From: CAVTWH01 sp963738365
GTDB lineage: Bacteria > Actinomycetota > Actinomycetes > Mycobacteriales > Micromonosporaceae
Assembly (NCBI GenBank): GCA_963738365.1
Contig: CAVTWH010000010.1
Location: 310,001 to 374,000, forward strand
Length of the DNA stretch: 64,000 bases
Direction of reading: 5' to 3'
Made by a program: the position numbers and the translations under genes. This document shows, piece after piece, positions 53,422 through 61,955 of the stretch (positions are counted from its first letter, which is position 1; each line of letters starts with the position of its first letter). The notes below the pieces were generated by a model, which saw nothing but the letters and a program-made list of their open reading frames with translations, made no database searches and was not told the origin of the DNA.

Positions 53422-54890
53422 GCCGCGACCTCCTTCTCCACCGAGTCGATGCCGGACGTGCCCGACTCGGTACCGGCCAGCCAGCGCAGGATGCCGCTGA
53501 CCGACTCCGCGCAGCTTCCGCAGCCGGTGGTGGCCCGGGTCCGCGCGGCGATGCCCGCGCAGTCCCGGTCCCCGGCACGGAAACCGGCGACGATCTCTCC
53601 CTTGTGGACGGTGTTGCAGCGGCACACCACGGCGGCGTCGGGCATCAGTGCCGGCGAGGCCTCGGAGTGGCCGGTCGAGCTGGCCGGGGCGGCCCGGCCG
53701 AGCAGCAGGGACCGCAGGTCGCCGGGGAGCCGGCCGCCGCGGTCGAAGAGTTGGATGACGGTACCCACGCTGGGGTTGTCGCCCAGCATGATGGCGCCGG
53801 CCAGCCGGTCCTCGCGGACCACCAGCTTGGCGTAGGTGCCGCTGCGCGGGTCGCTGTAGGTCAGCTCGTGGGCGTCGTCGGCGCCGCCGGTCGACTCGCC
53901 CATGGTGGCCAGGTCGATGCCGGCCGCCTTGAGCCGGGTCACCACCGGCGCCGGCTGGTACCGGGCCAGCGGGCGTACCCCGCTGATCACATCGGCGGCC
54001 ACCTGGGCCTGCGCCCAGGCGGGGCCGAGCAGGCCGCCGGTGACGCCGTCGTGCTGGGCACAGTCACCGATGGCGAAGATCGCCGGGTCGCTGGTGACCA
54101 TCCGGTCGTTCACCACGATGCCGCGCTCCACCCGCAGCCCGGCCGCCTCGGCCAGGCCGGTTTCGGCCCGCACGCCACAGGCCACCACCAGCAGGTCGGC
54201 GCCGACCACGTCACCGTCGGCCAGCACCGCCGTCACGCCGTCCGCGTCGGCGCGGACCCGCACCGTGGTGACGTCCAGCCGGCTGCGCACGCCGAGTTCG
54301 GCGAGGCTGCGGCCGAGCAGCGCACCGGCGGTGCGGTCCAGCTGCCGGTCCATCAGGTGCCCGTTGCCGTGCAGCACGGTCACTTCCAGGCCCCGGGCGG
54401 CCAGGCCACGGGCCGCCTCCAGGCCGAGCACGCCGCCGCCCAGCACCAGCGCCCGGGACGCGCCGTCGGCCAGCGCCACCACCCGGCGGCAGTCGTCGAG
54501 GGTACGGAACGCGACCACCCGCTCGGGCAGGCTGCCGTCGTCGCGTACCAGGCCCTTGATCTCCGGCAGCGCCGCGCGCCCCCCGGTGGCCAGCACCAGC
54601 CGGTCGTAGCCGATGCGCTCGCCGTCCACTGTGGACACCGTGCGGCTGGCCCGGTCGATGGAGCGCACCGCAGTGCCGGTACGCACCTCGACGCCCCGGC
54701 CGGTCGGCTCGGCCAGCGCCACGTCCCGCTCGGCGGTCTTGCCGGCCAGGACGTTGGAGAGCAGGATCCGGTTGTACGCCCGGTGCTGCTCCGCGCCGAG
54801 CACCAGCACGTCCAGGTCCGCCCGGCGGGTACGCAGCTCAGCCGCCACCCGGGCGCCGGCCATGCCGTACCCGACCACCACGACGCGCAT
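53418..54890 (-). CDS. FAD-dependent electron-transfer protein with BFD-like [2Fe-2S] domain, nitrate reductase partner
   Basis: 490 residues. RVVVVGYGMAGARVAAELR and ALVLGGGVLGLEAARGLAAR are the two dinucleotide-binding sites, IFAIGDCAQHDGVTGGLLG the flavin motif, and the C-terminal ~60 residues form a BFD-like domain with VCRCNTVHKGEIVAGF and TRATTGCGSCAESV. It resembles the NADH-using subunit of assimilatory nitrate reductases (NasB-like) and the first half of NirB. ATG at 54888-54890 directly abuts the nasA stop. Probably feeds electrons to NasA. Confidence 0.87.
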   Translation of the reverse strand: MRVVVVGYGMAGARVAAELRTRRADLDVLVLGAEQHRAYNRILLSNVLAGKTAERDVALAEPTGRGVEVRTGTAVRSIDRASRTVSTVDGERIGYDRLVLATGGRAALPEIKGLVRDDGSLPERVVAFRTLDDCRRVVALADGASRALVLGGGVLGLEAARGLAARGLEVTVLHGNGHLMDRQLDRTAGALLGRSLAELGVRSRLDVTTVRVRADADGVTAVLADGDVVGADLLVVACGVRAETGLAEAAGLRVERGIVVNDRMVTSDPAIFAIGDCAQHDGVTGGLLGPAWAQAQVAADVISGVRPLARYQPAPVVTRLKAAGIDLATMGESTGGADDAHELTYSDPRSGTYAKLVVREDRLAGAIMLGDNPSVGTVIQLFDRGGRLPGDLRSLLLGRAAPASSTGHSEASPALMPDAAVVCRCNTVHKGEIVAGFRAGDRDCAGIAARTRATTGCGSCAESVSGILRWLAGTESGTSGIDSVEKEVAA

Positions 54891-56972
54891 CTAGTCCTCC
54901 CCCGCGACTTTCTCCAGGCGTACGGCGCACACCTTGAACTCCGGCATCCGTGAGACGGGGTCCAGCGCGTCGACGGTGGCCGAGTTGGCCCGCGCCGCGC
55001 CGCCCCAGTGGAACGGGGTGAACACCGTGTCCGGCCGGATCGTGTCGACCACTCGCGCGGGTGCCTCGACCACGCCGCGCCGGGACACCACCCGGATCAG
55101 CTCCCCGTCGACGATGCGTTCCCGCTCGGCGGTGTCCGGGTGCAGCTCCACGAAGCCGCCCGGGGCGCTGCGGTTGAGCGCATCCACCCGGCGGGTCTGC
55201 GCCCCGGACTGGTACTGGGCCAGCACCCGGCCGGTGGTCAGGAAGTAGGGGTACGCCCCGTCCGGCTCCTCGGCCGCCGCCCGGTGCTCGACCGCCACGA
55301 ACCGGGCCCGCCCGTCGTCGGTGGCGAACCTGTCGGTGAACATCCGGGGCGTACCGGCGTGCCCCGGCGCCGGGCAGGGCCAGAAGACGCCGTCCCGGGC
55401 GGTGACGTCGGCGTAGGAGATGCCGGCGTAGTCGGCCTTGCCCCCGGCGGAGGCCCGGCGCAGCTCGGCGAAGACCTGCTCCGGCTCGGTCGACCAGTCC
55501 GGCCCGTCCGGCCCGAGTTCCCGGGCCAGCGCCGAGATGATCTCCAGGTCGGTGCGCACCCCGGCGGGCGGCTGGCGTAGCGCCACCCGGCGCAGCACCC
55601 GCCCCTCCAGGTTGGTCATCGTGCCGTCCTCCTCGGCCCACTGCGCCGAGGGCAGCACCACGTCGGCCAGCTCGGCCGTCTCCGACCGGACGAAGTCGGC
55701 CACCACCAGCAGGTCCAGCGCGGCCAGCCGGCGCTCCACCCGGCCGGCGCGGGGCGCCGAGACCACCGGGTTGGAGCCGAACAGCACCAGCGCCTTCGGG
55801 CCACCTTCGGTGCCGAGCAGGTCGAACAGTTCGGTGGCGGAGACCCCCGGCCCGGGCAGGCTCTCCGGCGCCACGCCCCACACGCCGGCCACGTGCTCCC
55901 GCGCGGCCGGGTCGCTGATCAGCCGGTACCCGGGCAGCTGGTCGGCCTTCTGGCCGTGCTCCCGGCCGCCCTGCCCGTTGCCCTGCCCGGTGATGCAGCC
56001 GTACCCGCTGCCCGGGCGCCCCGGCAGCCCGAGCGCCAGCGCCAGGTTGATCCACGCCGAGACGGTGTCGGTACCCTTGCTGTGCTGCTCAGCGCCGCGG
56101 GCGGTGAGGATGATCGCCCGACGGGCGCTGCCGAGCAGCTCCACCAGGCGCAGCTGCTCGGCGACCGACACCCCGGTCAGCCGCTCCACCCGCTCCGGCC
56201 AGTAACCGGCCACCGTCTGCGCCACCGCGTCGAACCCGCTGGTCCGGTCGTCCACATAGGACTTGTCGAGGTACCCGCCGGCCATGGCCGCGTGCAGCAG
56301 CCCGTTGGCCAGCGCCAGGTCGGTGCCGGGCCGGGCCTGCAGGTGCAGGTGTGCCTGCCGGGCGGTCGGGGTGGCGCGCGGGTCCACCACGACCAGGGTG
56401 CCGCCGCGGGTGCGCTGCTCGGTCAGGTACCGGGCCAGCGGCGGCATGGTCTCCGCCGGATTGGCGCCGACCAGCACCAGCACGTCGGCGCGGCCGATGT
56501 CAGCCAGCGGGAACGGCATCCCCCGGTCCACCCCGAACGCCCGGTTCCCGGCGGCTGCCGCCGACGACATGCAGAACCGCCCGTTGTAGTCGATGTAGCG
56601 GGTGCCCAGCGCGACCCGGGCGAACTTGCCCAGGGCGTACGCCTTCTCGTTGGTCAGCCCGCCGCCCCCGAAGACCGCCAGCGCGTCCGGGCCGTGCGTG
56701 GCGCGCAGCTCGCGCAGGGTGCTGACGATCCGGTCCAGCGCCTCGTCCCAGCTGGCCGGGCGCAGCGGCGCCCCCTTCTCCGGCCGGATCAGGGGTGTGG
56801 TCAGCCGCTCCGGGTGGTCGAGCAGTTCGACCGAGGTCCAGCCCTTCTGGCACAACCCGCCCCGGTTGGTGGGGAAGTCCCGGGGCGCCACGGTGACCCC
56901 GGCGCCCTCGTCGCGCAGCGTCATCCCGCACTGCAGTGCGCAGTACGGGCAGTGCGTGGCGACCTCGACCAT
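54891..56972 (-). CDS. nasA: assimilatory nitrate reductase catalytic subunit
   Basis: 693 residues; molybdopterin oxidoreductase. N-terminal [4Fe-4S] Cys 8, 11, 15 and 41 (HCPYCALQCG ... GGLCQKGW), the Mo ligand Cys134 in NGRFCMSSA, and HGQKADQLPGYRLI and GSNPVVSAPRAGRVERRLAA further on. The C-terminal molydopterin-binding domain ends with VFTPFHWGGAARANSATVDA. No signal peptide, so it is cytoplasmic and assimilatory. There is no C-terminal [2Fe-2S] domain. ATG at 56970-56972; a TTG seven codons upstream is unlikely. Confidence 0.94.
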   Translation of the reverse strand: MVEVATHCPYCALQCGMTLRDEGAGVTVAPRDFPTNRGGLCQKGWTSVELLDHPERLTTPLIRPEKGAPLRPASWDEALDRIVSTLRELRATHGPDALAVFGGGGLTNEKAYALGKFARVALGTRYIDYNGRFCMSSAAAAGNRAFGVDRGMPFPLADIGRADVLVLVGANPAETMPPLARYLTEQRTRGGTLVVVDPRATPTARQAHLHLQARPGTDLALANGLLHAAMAGGYLDKSYVDDRTSGFDAVAQTVAGYWPERVERLTGVSVAEQLRLVELLGSARRAIILTARGAEQHSKGTDTVSAWINLALALGLPGRPGSGYGCITGQGNGQGGREHGQKADQLPGYRLISDPAAREHVAGVWGVAPESLPGPGVSATELFDLLGTEGGPKALVLFGSNPVVSAPRAGRVERRLAALDLLVVADFVRSETAELADVVLPSAQWAEEDGTMTNLEGRVLRRVALRQPPAGVRTDLEIISALARELGPDGPDWSTEPEQVFAELRRASAGGKADYAGISYADVTARDGVFWPCPAPGHAGTPRMFTDRFATDDGRARFVAVEHRAAAEEPDGAYPYFLTTGRVLAQYQSGAQTRRVDALNRSAPGGFVELHPDTAERERIVDGELIRVVSRRGVVEAPARVVDTIRPDTVFTPFHWGGAARANSATVDALDPVSRMPEFKVCAVRLEKVAGED

Positions 56973-57277
56973 GTCCCCAAGGGTCCGGGACAACCGTTTC
57001 GCCGCCGGTTCCCTCAGATGTCAGCCCTGAGTCGACCCCCTCACGAACCCTGGCCAACCCAGGTGAACAGGGCGAAGCCGGACCGACATCAAGATTTCCA
57101 TCTCACTTCATGAGACGACGGTGTCCTCCACCATCGACAGGCCTCAGTTTCAGCACCGATCACCCCGGCACCGCGTACTCCGAGAGATCGGATCTGCCCG
57201 TTAGCACGCAAAAGCGACGTAAGGTTACGTATCGTAGATCGCGATCGGGGGAGGTCAGAGCCCGCGGAGGTTTCGAT
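56973..57277. promoter_or_regulatory. 305-base divergent region between nasA and the aquaporin gene
   Basis: Contains no gene. Visible symmetry: TCTCA-cttca-TGAGA at 57101-57115, and the palindrome gatcgcgatc near 57238-57247, close to the aquaporin ribosome site GCGGAGG. Must hold the nasA promoter and should contain NnaR and possibly GlnR sites, but I could not place a consensus box with confidence. Confidence 0.5.
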
Positions 57278-58006
57278 ATGGACAGAACCAAACGCTACGG
57301 CGCCGAGTTTCTGGGAACCGTGCTGCTCGTCTTCTTCGGCGTCGGGAGTGCCATCGCCGGGCGGGTCGAAGGCGGTGTGGTGGTCGTGGCTCTGGCCTTC
57401 GGCCTGATCCTCCTCGCCCTGGCCTACGCGCTCGGCCCGGTATCCGGCTGCCACGTCAACCCCGCGGTGACCCTGGGCGCGCTGCTCACCGGCCGGATCA
57501 ACCTCGCGAACGCTGTCGCCTACTGGCTCGTCCAATTCGCCGGAGCGACGCTGGCCGCGTTCGGCCTGTACGGCCTCACCCGGTGGGGCGGCGTCACCGA
57601 CCAGACCCGATCCCTGGGGACCAACAGTTACGGCCCGCACATCAATCTGGGCGGGACGATGGTGCTGGAGACCGTACTCACGTTCCTGCTCGTTCTCGTC
57701 GTGCTCGTAGTGACCAGCCGTACCGAGAACGCGGGATTCGCCGGCCTCGCCATCGGCATCGCCCTGGCCGCTTGCCACCTGGTCGGCATCCCACTCGACG
57801 GCACCTCGGTGAATCCGGCCCGGTCCTTCGGCCCGGCGGTATTCGAAGGTGGTACCCCGCTGTCCCAGCTCTGGGTCTTCATCGTCTTTCCGCTGCTGGG
57901 CGGTCTGCTGGCGGCTGTCGCGCTGCCACTCGTCCTCGGCGAGGGCTGGCGCTACCGCTCCGACGTCGACAGCGCACCACGGGGGTCCCGCGCCGCCGAT
58001 CGGTGA
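57278..58006 (+). CDS. MIP-family aquaporin, AqpZ-like
   Basis: 242 residues, six membrane segments and two half-helices with the NPA motifs HVNPAVT (residues ~62-68) and SVNPARS (~177-183). VNPARSFGPAVFEGGTPLSQ resembles AqpZ (water) rather than GlpF (glycerol), which carries longer loops and a D in the second NPA motif. ATG at 57278 with GCGGAGG upstream. Divergent from nasA. A role in permeation of ammonia or nitric oxide has been suggested for some aquaporins; here it is speculation. Confidence 0.88.
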   Translation: MDRTKRYGAEFLGTVLLVFFGVGSAIAGRVEGGVVVVALAFGLILLALAYALGPVSGCHVNPAVTLGALLTGRINLANAVAYWLVQFAGATLAAFGLYGLTRWGGVTDQTRSLGTNSYGPHINLGGTMVLETVLTFLLVLVVLVVTSRTENAGFAGLAIGIALAACHLVGIPLDGTSVNPARSFGPAVFEGGTPLSQLWVFIVFPLLGGLLAAVALPLVLGEGWRYRSDVDSAPRGSRAADR

Positions 58007-58083
58007 AGCAGCGGCTCGTCACGAACTCCCACGCCGCACACCTGGCCACGCCGGCACCCACTGGACCGGCCCTCGTCCGCTAC

Positions 58084-58347
58084 CTATGAATAGTGGTAGC
58101 GGCAGGCCGCGATTTCCACGCTGCCATTGACCACCCGGTACACCAGCCGGTGTTCCTGCGTGATGCGCCGTGCCGCCCAGCCGGCCAGGTCACCGTGCAA
58201 CAGTTCCGGTTTGCCGATTCCCTGCCCGGCGTCGCCGCCCCGCATGATGTCCCGCAGCAGTGCGTTGATCTTCTTGACCATGCGCGAGTCCCGGGCCTGC
58301 CAGTCGACATATTCGTCCCACGCACCCTGCGACCAGATCAGTTTCAC
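58084..58347 (-). CDS. yoeB: YoeB-family mRNA interferase toxin
   Basis: 87 residues. The catalytic residues expected for YoeB are present: Glu48 in GKPE, Arg67 in HRLVYR and His85 in CRYHY at the C-terminus. The N-terminus KLIWSQGAWDEYVDWQARDS is also diagnostic. The toxin cleaves mRNA in the ribosomal A-site. It overlaps the antitoxin stop by ATGA. Confidence 0.95.
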   Translation of the reverse strand: MKLIWSQGAWDEYVDWQARDSRMVKKINALLRDIMRGGDAGQGIGKPELLHGDLAGWAARRITQEHRLVYRVVNGSVEIAACRYHYS

Positions 58348-58619
58348 GCCGCGTTGGGCCGGGCGTCGTCGTCCTCGATCATGTCCTGCGGCCGCCCGTT
58401 CCCGGCGTTCAGCTCGGCGATGCGCTCACGCAGGACGCGGCCGTTCTCCCCGCTCAACAGGTAGTTCGTAGTCTCCATGGCGTCGAACTCAGACTTGGAC
58501 AGCACCACCATCGGCTCCGCACCCTTGCGGGTCACCACCAGCGGCTCGTCGTTGACGACTACCTCGTCGAACAGGTTCGCTACGTTCGCCCGGAAGTCGG
58601 AGATGTTCACAACCTTCAT
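58344..58619 (-). CDS. yefM: YefM-family antitoxin (Phd/YefM)
   Basis: 91 residues from ATG 58617-58619. KVVNISDFRANVANLFDEVV is the DNA-binding N-terminus and FDAMETTNYLLSGENGRVLR the region preceding the toxin-binding tail, which is acidic and disordered (DMIEDDDARPNAA). Precedes yoeB in the usual order. Autorepression through the palindrome at 58631-58652 is expected. Confidence 0.94.
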   Translation of the reverse strand: MKVVNISDFRANVANLFDEVVVNDEPLVVTRKGAEPMVVLSKSEFDAMETTNYLLSGENGRVLRERIAELNAGNGRPQDMIEDDDARPNAA

Positions 58620-58630
58620 TTGGCCCCCTA

Positions 58631-58652
58631 GTTGTACCACTAATGGTACTAC
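58631..58652. promoter_or_regulatory. candidate YefM operator palindrome
   Basis: gttgtacca-ctaa-tggtactac: 9-base arms, 8 of 9 symmetric, 12 bases upstream of the yefM start and so over its expected promoter. YefM-YoeB operators are typically TGTACA-like palindromes, which fits the gtacca/tggtac core. Confidence 0.75.
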
Positions 58653-58707
58653 GAAGGTGGGTGGATCACTAGGCAACCCGTCCAGCCCAATGGACGCTGG
58701 CCATTGA

Positions 58708-59187
58708 TCAGCTTGCCAATCGGCTGAGCAACGCGCCGTCCAGGCGGTAGCAGACTTTCCCGCTCAGCTCCTGACCGCCCAGCGCCGAGTAGAAGGCGCG
58801 GGCGTCCACGTTGGTGGTCTCGGTCTGCCATTCGACCCGGCTACAACCGGCATCGACGGCGAGCTGGAACACCGCGCGCAAGAGGCGGGTACCCACGCCT
58901 TCGCGGCGCGCGCCTGCCCTGACGAAAAGTTCCTTCACAAACAGCGAGCGCGTCATACCGTCAGCCGGCCACAGGTGGGAGTAGGCGGTGAATCCGACCA
59001 GCCGCTCGGCATCCCAGGCCAGTGCCGCACGCGCGGCCGGCCGGTCGCCGCTGAGCGCATCGTTGATCTGGGCGAGTCGTACCCCAGGTGGCTCAAGCTC
59101 GTCGGAGCCGTAGAAGCGGTCCATCTCGGCCGTCAGCTCCGCGATGGCCTCAACATCCGTTGGCTGCGCCTCAGCAATGACGATCAC
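58708..59187 (-). CDS. GNAT-family N-acetyltransferase
   Basis: 159 residues from GTG 59185-59187 with GGAAGGAGTT upstream. Acetyl-CoA loop RAGARREGVGTRLLRAVF is clear, together with FVKELFV before it and ETTNVDARAFYSALGGQEL after it. Resembles amine- or antibiotic-modifying GNATs, but the substrate is not identified. 62 bases downstream of the phosphotransferase gene and possibly in the same transcript. Confidence 0.83.
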   Translation of the reverse strand: MIVIAEAQPTDVEAIAELTAEMDRFYGSDELEPPGVRLAQINDALSGDRPAARAALAWDAERLVGFTAYSHLWPADGMTRSLFVKELFVRAGARREGVGTRLLRAVFQLAVDAGCSRVEWQTETTNVDARAFYSALGGQELSGKVCYRLDGALLSRLAS

Positions 59188-59249
59188 AACGAGGTAACTC
59201 CTTCCGCCGGGGCGATGGCGTACCGCATCGCGCTCATCCATCGTCACCA

Positions 59250-60122
59250 CTATGGAACTCCCATCCAGCCCCAAGGGCGCGGACCGTGCAGCCCCTGGAT
59301 GCAGCGCAGCCGGAGGCCTGCTTCCCGGGTCAGTTCCGGTCGCTGGGCGGCCATCTGCAGCGCGAAGGTGACCTTCCTCAGCTCCCGGGCATCCCGGAGC
59401 GTCCCGAACCCGGCCCAGGTGGTCACGTCGTACCCGTACTCCGCTGCGAAGGCGGCCCACTGTCCGGCCGTCAGGTCCCCGAAGGTGGTGTAGTCGACAG
59501 CGATCGAGGTCAGATCCCACTCGGGCGGTCCGGTGGCGAACCGTTCCAGGTCCAGCAGGATGGGTGGACCGTCGGCCACGACGACGTTGCCGGCCCAGAC
59601 ATCGCCGTGGACGGCGCACCACGGCAACCCGGCAGGCAACGTCGCGAACCGCTCCTCAAGATCACGCAAGTGGCCGAGCAGCCAGTCCCGGTCAACGGCG
59701 GAGAGCAGTTCCGACTCGACGATGCGCCCCCGCAGCCGGACGAAAGGCTCGACGGCCGGCAGGTCGAAGGTGGGCGGCGGCAGGCTGTGCAGGTGTCGCA
59801 GGACCGTGGCCAGCTCCGCCAGCGTGCTGTAGCGATGCGGCGGCAATTCCTGCCAGAAGGTCACCGCCCGCCCGTCGACCGCGACCGGTTGATCCACGTC
59901 CGACAGAACCTCGACAACAGGTACGCCGCAGGCAGCCAGCCAGCGGGAGACCGCCACCTCCTTCCCTGCCGCCGCAAGCTGTCCGGAGCGGCTGACCCTG
60001 GCCACCACCGCACCGGGCAGCCGGAAGATCGTGTTCTCGGACGCTCGTATCAACTCGTGGCCGGCGTATTCCACGCCGACCCGCGCACATGCGATCCGCA
60101 GGATCTCCTCAACTGCCGTCAT
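59250..60122 (-). CDS. APH-like phosphotransferase
   Basis: 290 residues of kinase-like fold. Brenner-type motif VHGDVWAGNVVVADG with catalytic Asp and Asn, and the metal-binding PPILLDLERF where the usual D is present as LLDLE. The middle shows VARVSRSGQLAAAGKEVAVS and a Lys expected for ATP. Such orphan aminoglycoside-phosphotransferase-like proteins are common in actinobacteria, and many do not confer resistance. The ATG (60120-60122) overlaps the stop of the XRE/TPR gene by 4 bases: coupled translation. Confidence 0.78.
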   Translation of the reverse strand: MTAVEEILRIACARVGVEYAGHELIRASENTIFRLPGAVVARVSRSGQLAAAGKEVAVSRWLAACGVPVVEVLSDVDQPVAVDGRAVTFWQELPPHRYSTLAELATVLRHLHSLPPPTFDLPAVEPFVRLRGRIVESELLSAVDRDWLLGHLRDLEERFATLPAGLPWCAVHGDVWAGNVVVADGPPILLDLERFATGPPEWDLTSIAVDYTTFGDLTAGQWAAFAAEYGYDVTTWAGFGTLRDARELRKVTFALQMAAQRPELTREAGLRLRCIQGLHGPRPWGWMGVP

Positions 60123-61354
60123 GGCGTCGCGCACACGTCGCTGATCTGGTCTCGGAGATCACGGGCAGCTCGGCTGTCCGTGGCCCGGTCATCGGCAAGG
60201 CTCTTCAGCTCCAGCAGGTCATCGACGGCGCGACGGGACCGCAGTCGGCTCGCATCGGGAAGCGCGACCGCACCGATGACAGCGGCCTCGACAGGGTCTC
60301 CGGTCGCCATCGTCAGACTGGCCAGCTTGATGCGGGAGATCGTGCGCGATCGCGTGTACCCCGCAGTGTGATGGTCAACCGAGTAACCGAGTCGGGCGGC
60401 GGCCTCCGTCTCCCAGCCGGAGACAGAGAGGTCCCAGAGAGCATGTCCCGTATCGCCTTGGTGCTGAGCTTCGTCATAGAAGGCCATCCATGGCGGATCC
60501 ATTGCCGACGCCGACCGGGAGAAGGCCGCATCTGCCGCACCGACGGCGGCCAGAGTCTCTTGACGGCGACGCAACTTCGCCAGCGCACGGGCTCGCAGGG
60601 TGTGCAACGACGCTCTTTCCGTCGCTGTCAGCTGACTGCCCAGCGCGAGAGCCCGTTCCGCCCGAGCCAGTCCCTCATCCGGGCGGCCGCACCAGGTGGC
60701 CTGACGTGACTGCATGGCCAGGATCGAGGCTTGAAGCTGTACGTCGCCGCACTCCTCGGCGCATCCCAGGCTGAACGCGAATGCCCGCCGGGCAGCGGCA
60801 TGGGCATACGCGTCGAAGGCCATGAAGCCCGCGATGCCGCCGAACTCCGCGACGGCCGCGAACAGTTCCACCCGCAGCGCCCACGGACAGCCCACCTGAA
60901 GCAGCTTGGAATACCAGGCCAGTTGGCCGAAGGCACCCTCCCGCGCGAGCCCGCCGCCACGGGCGTTGTCCCAGGTGGAAAACGCGTCCGCGACCTCACG
61001 GATCTGCGCGACGTCCGCGCGGCCGATCTTGGCCGGCAGAGCAGTCACCTCGTCCGAAAGTGCGAAGGTAGGTCGATCCGCCCGCGAGGTCCACGGAAGG
61101 ACCGTGCCGCCCGGATCGGTGCCGCCCAGCGCGGCCGCGAATCGTCGGCGGACGTCGTCACCCGCTCGACTGAGGTCGGTGTCGAGGATCTGCTGGGTTT
61201 CGTGGCGCAGTCGGATGTGTTCCCCGCGCCGTTCCCAGTTGGTCACCGACGCCACCGCCACGCCCAGGTGCGCGGCGAACGCGCGGACGCTCATCCGCCT
61301 CGCCTCACGCAGCGCCCGTGCCTCGCGGCCGGACCATCGCACGACTGTGGTCAC
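60119..61354 (-). CDS. XRE-type HTH regulator with TPR-like C-terminal repeats
   Basis: 411 residues from GTG 61352-61354 with GGAGACTCC upstream. HTH at residues ~8-60 (SGREARALREARRMSVRAFA; AHLGVAVASVTNWERRGEHI). Then ~300 residues of helical repeats with ADAFSTWDNARGGGLAREGA, ARRAFAFSLGCAEECGDVQL, ERALALGSQLTATERASLHT and AGYTRSRTISRIKLASLTMA. This architecture is frequent in Streptomyces and relatives, often beside small genes of unknown role. Divergent from two tiny genes at 61523, and coupled to the phosphotransferase downstream. Confidence 0.85.
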   Translation of the reverse strand: MTTVVRWSGREARALREARRMSVRAFAAHLGVAVASVTNWERRGEHIRLRHETQQILDTDLSRAGDDVRRRFAAALGGTDPGGTVLPWTSRADRPTFALSDEVTALPAKIGRADVAQIREVADAFSTWDNARGGGLAREGAFGQLAWYSKLLQVGCPWALRVELFAAVAEFGGIAGFMAFDAYAHAAARRAFAFSLGCAEECGDVQLQASILAMQSRQATWCGRPDEGLARAERALALGSQLTATERASLHTLRARALAKLRRRQETLAAVGAADAAFSRSASAMDPPWMAFYDEAQHQGDTGHALWDLSVSGWETEAAARLGYSVDHHTAGYTRSRTISRIKLASLTMATGDPVEAAVIGAVALPDASRLRSRRAVDDLLELKSLADDRATDSRAARDLRDQISDVCATP

Positions 61355-61522
61355 CGAGGAGTCTCCCGCGCGGATCAGCCTGCCGGACCTCTGGAGCGTA
61401 GTGGCGCATCCGGGGTGAGCACCACAGCACCAGGACAAGACAGGTACGCCGCTGCGTTCCCGGCATCAGGCCACTTCCCGGAGCATTGCTACAAATGCTC
61501 GACAACCATCGGGAGGTATCTC

Positions 61523-61696
61523 GTGTTACCCCTGGCTGCCACGGCTCTCGCACTCGCCGTACTGGTTGTGGGATGGCTCGCCGGCATGTGGACGTTGCGG
61601 CGGTCGTCGCGCTGGTGCCCGGTCGACGGAGCCCGACTGAGCTGCCCGGCGTGCACCGGGCGCCCACTGGGCACCACGGTCGGTGGCGCGCGGTGA
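61523..61696 (+). CDS. 57-residue membrane-anchored Cys-rich small protein
   Basis: GTG at 61523 with GGGAGG eight bases upstream. One membrane segment (residues ~4-23, PLAATALALAVLVVGWLAGM), then the cytoplasmic or periplasmic tail WCPVDGARLSCPAC with Cys32, Cys41 and Cys44, a zinc-ribbon-like half. Overlaps the next tiny gene by GTGA. Not a known family to me, but the clean start, coupling and pattern argue for a real gene. Divergent from the XRE/TPR gene (168 bases). Confidence 0.6.
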   Translation: MLPLAATALALAVLVVGWLAGMWTLRRSSRWCPVDGARLSCPACTGRPLGTTVGGAR

Positions 61697-61851
61697 GCAT
61701 GCACATCCCACAGCGACCGGACTGGTCCTGTGCCGGCTGTGGCGATGCCTGGCCCTGCGCGACCCGTCGCAGCCAGTTGACCGCCGAGTACGCCGGCCTG
61801 CGCACCGGGCTGATTCTCTACCTTGCCGCCTGCATGGTGGACGCCGCATAA
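61693..61851 (+). CDS. 52-residue CxxC...WPC small protein
   Basis: GTG at 61693 overlapping the stop of the previous gene. Sequence pattern WSCAGCGDAWPCATRRSQLT with Cys13, Cys16 and Cys22, then a helix (TAEYAGLRTGLILYLAACMV). Small actinobacterial proteins with W.C..C...WPC near XRE-type regulators are common and unnamed, sometimes misannotated as flavin reductase. Function unknown. A 13-bp hairpin 63 bases later ends the transcript. Confidence 0.62.
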   Translation: MSMHIPQRPDWSCAGCGDAWPCATRRSQLTAEYAGLRTGLILYLAACMVDAA

Positions 61852-61914
61852 GACCTGCCACAGCTGCCCGCCGGCGGGCTGTACCAACGATTCCTGGATT
61901 GGGCGCGCACGTGA

Positions 61915-61949
61915 AACGGGCCGGCGCAGTCGATCCGCGCCGGCCCGTT
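61915..61949. terminator. bidirectional terminator between small genes and narK
   Basis: Perfect 13-bp stem (aacgggccggcgc / gcgccggcccgtt) with a 9-base loop, 6 bases from the narK stop at 61956. It can serve the small-gene transcript on the plus strand and narK on the minus strand. Confidence 0.82.
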
Positions 61950-61955
61950 CCCCGC

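Noticed and set aside
57180..57260. A GlnR box near gttacgtatcg upstream of the aquaporin
   Set aside because: Only one GTTAC half-site is visible; the second half does not match the consensus, so I do not annotate it.
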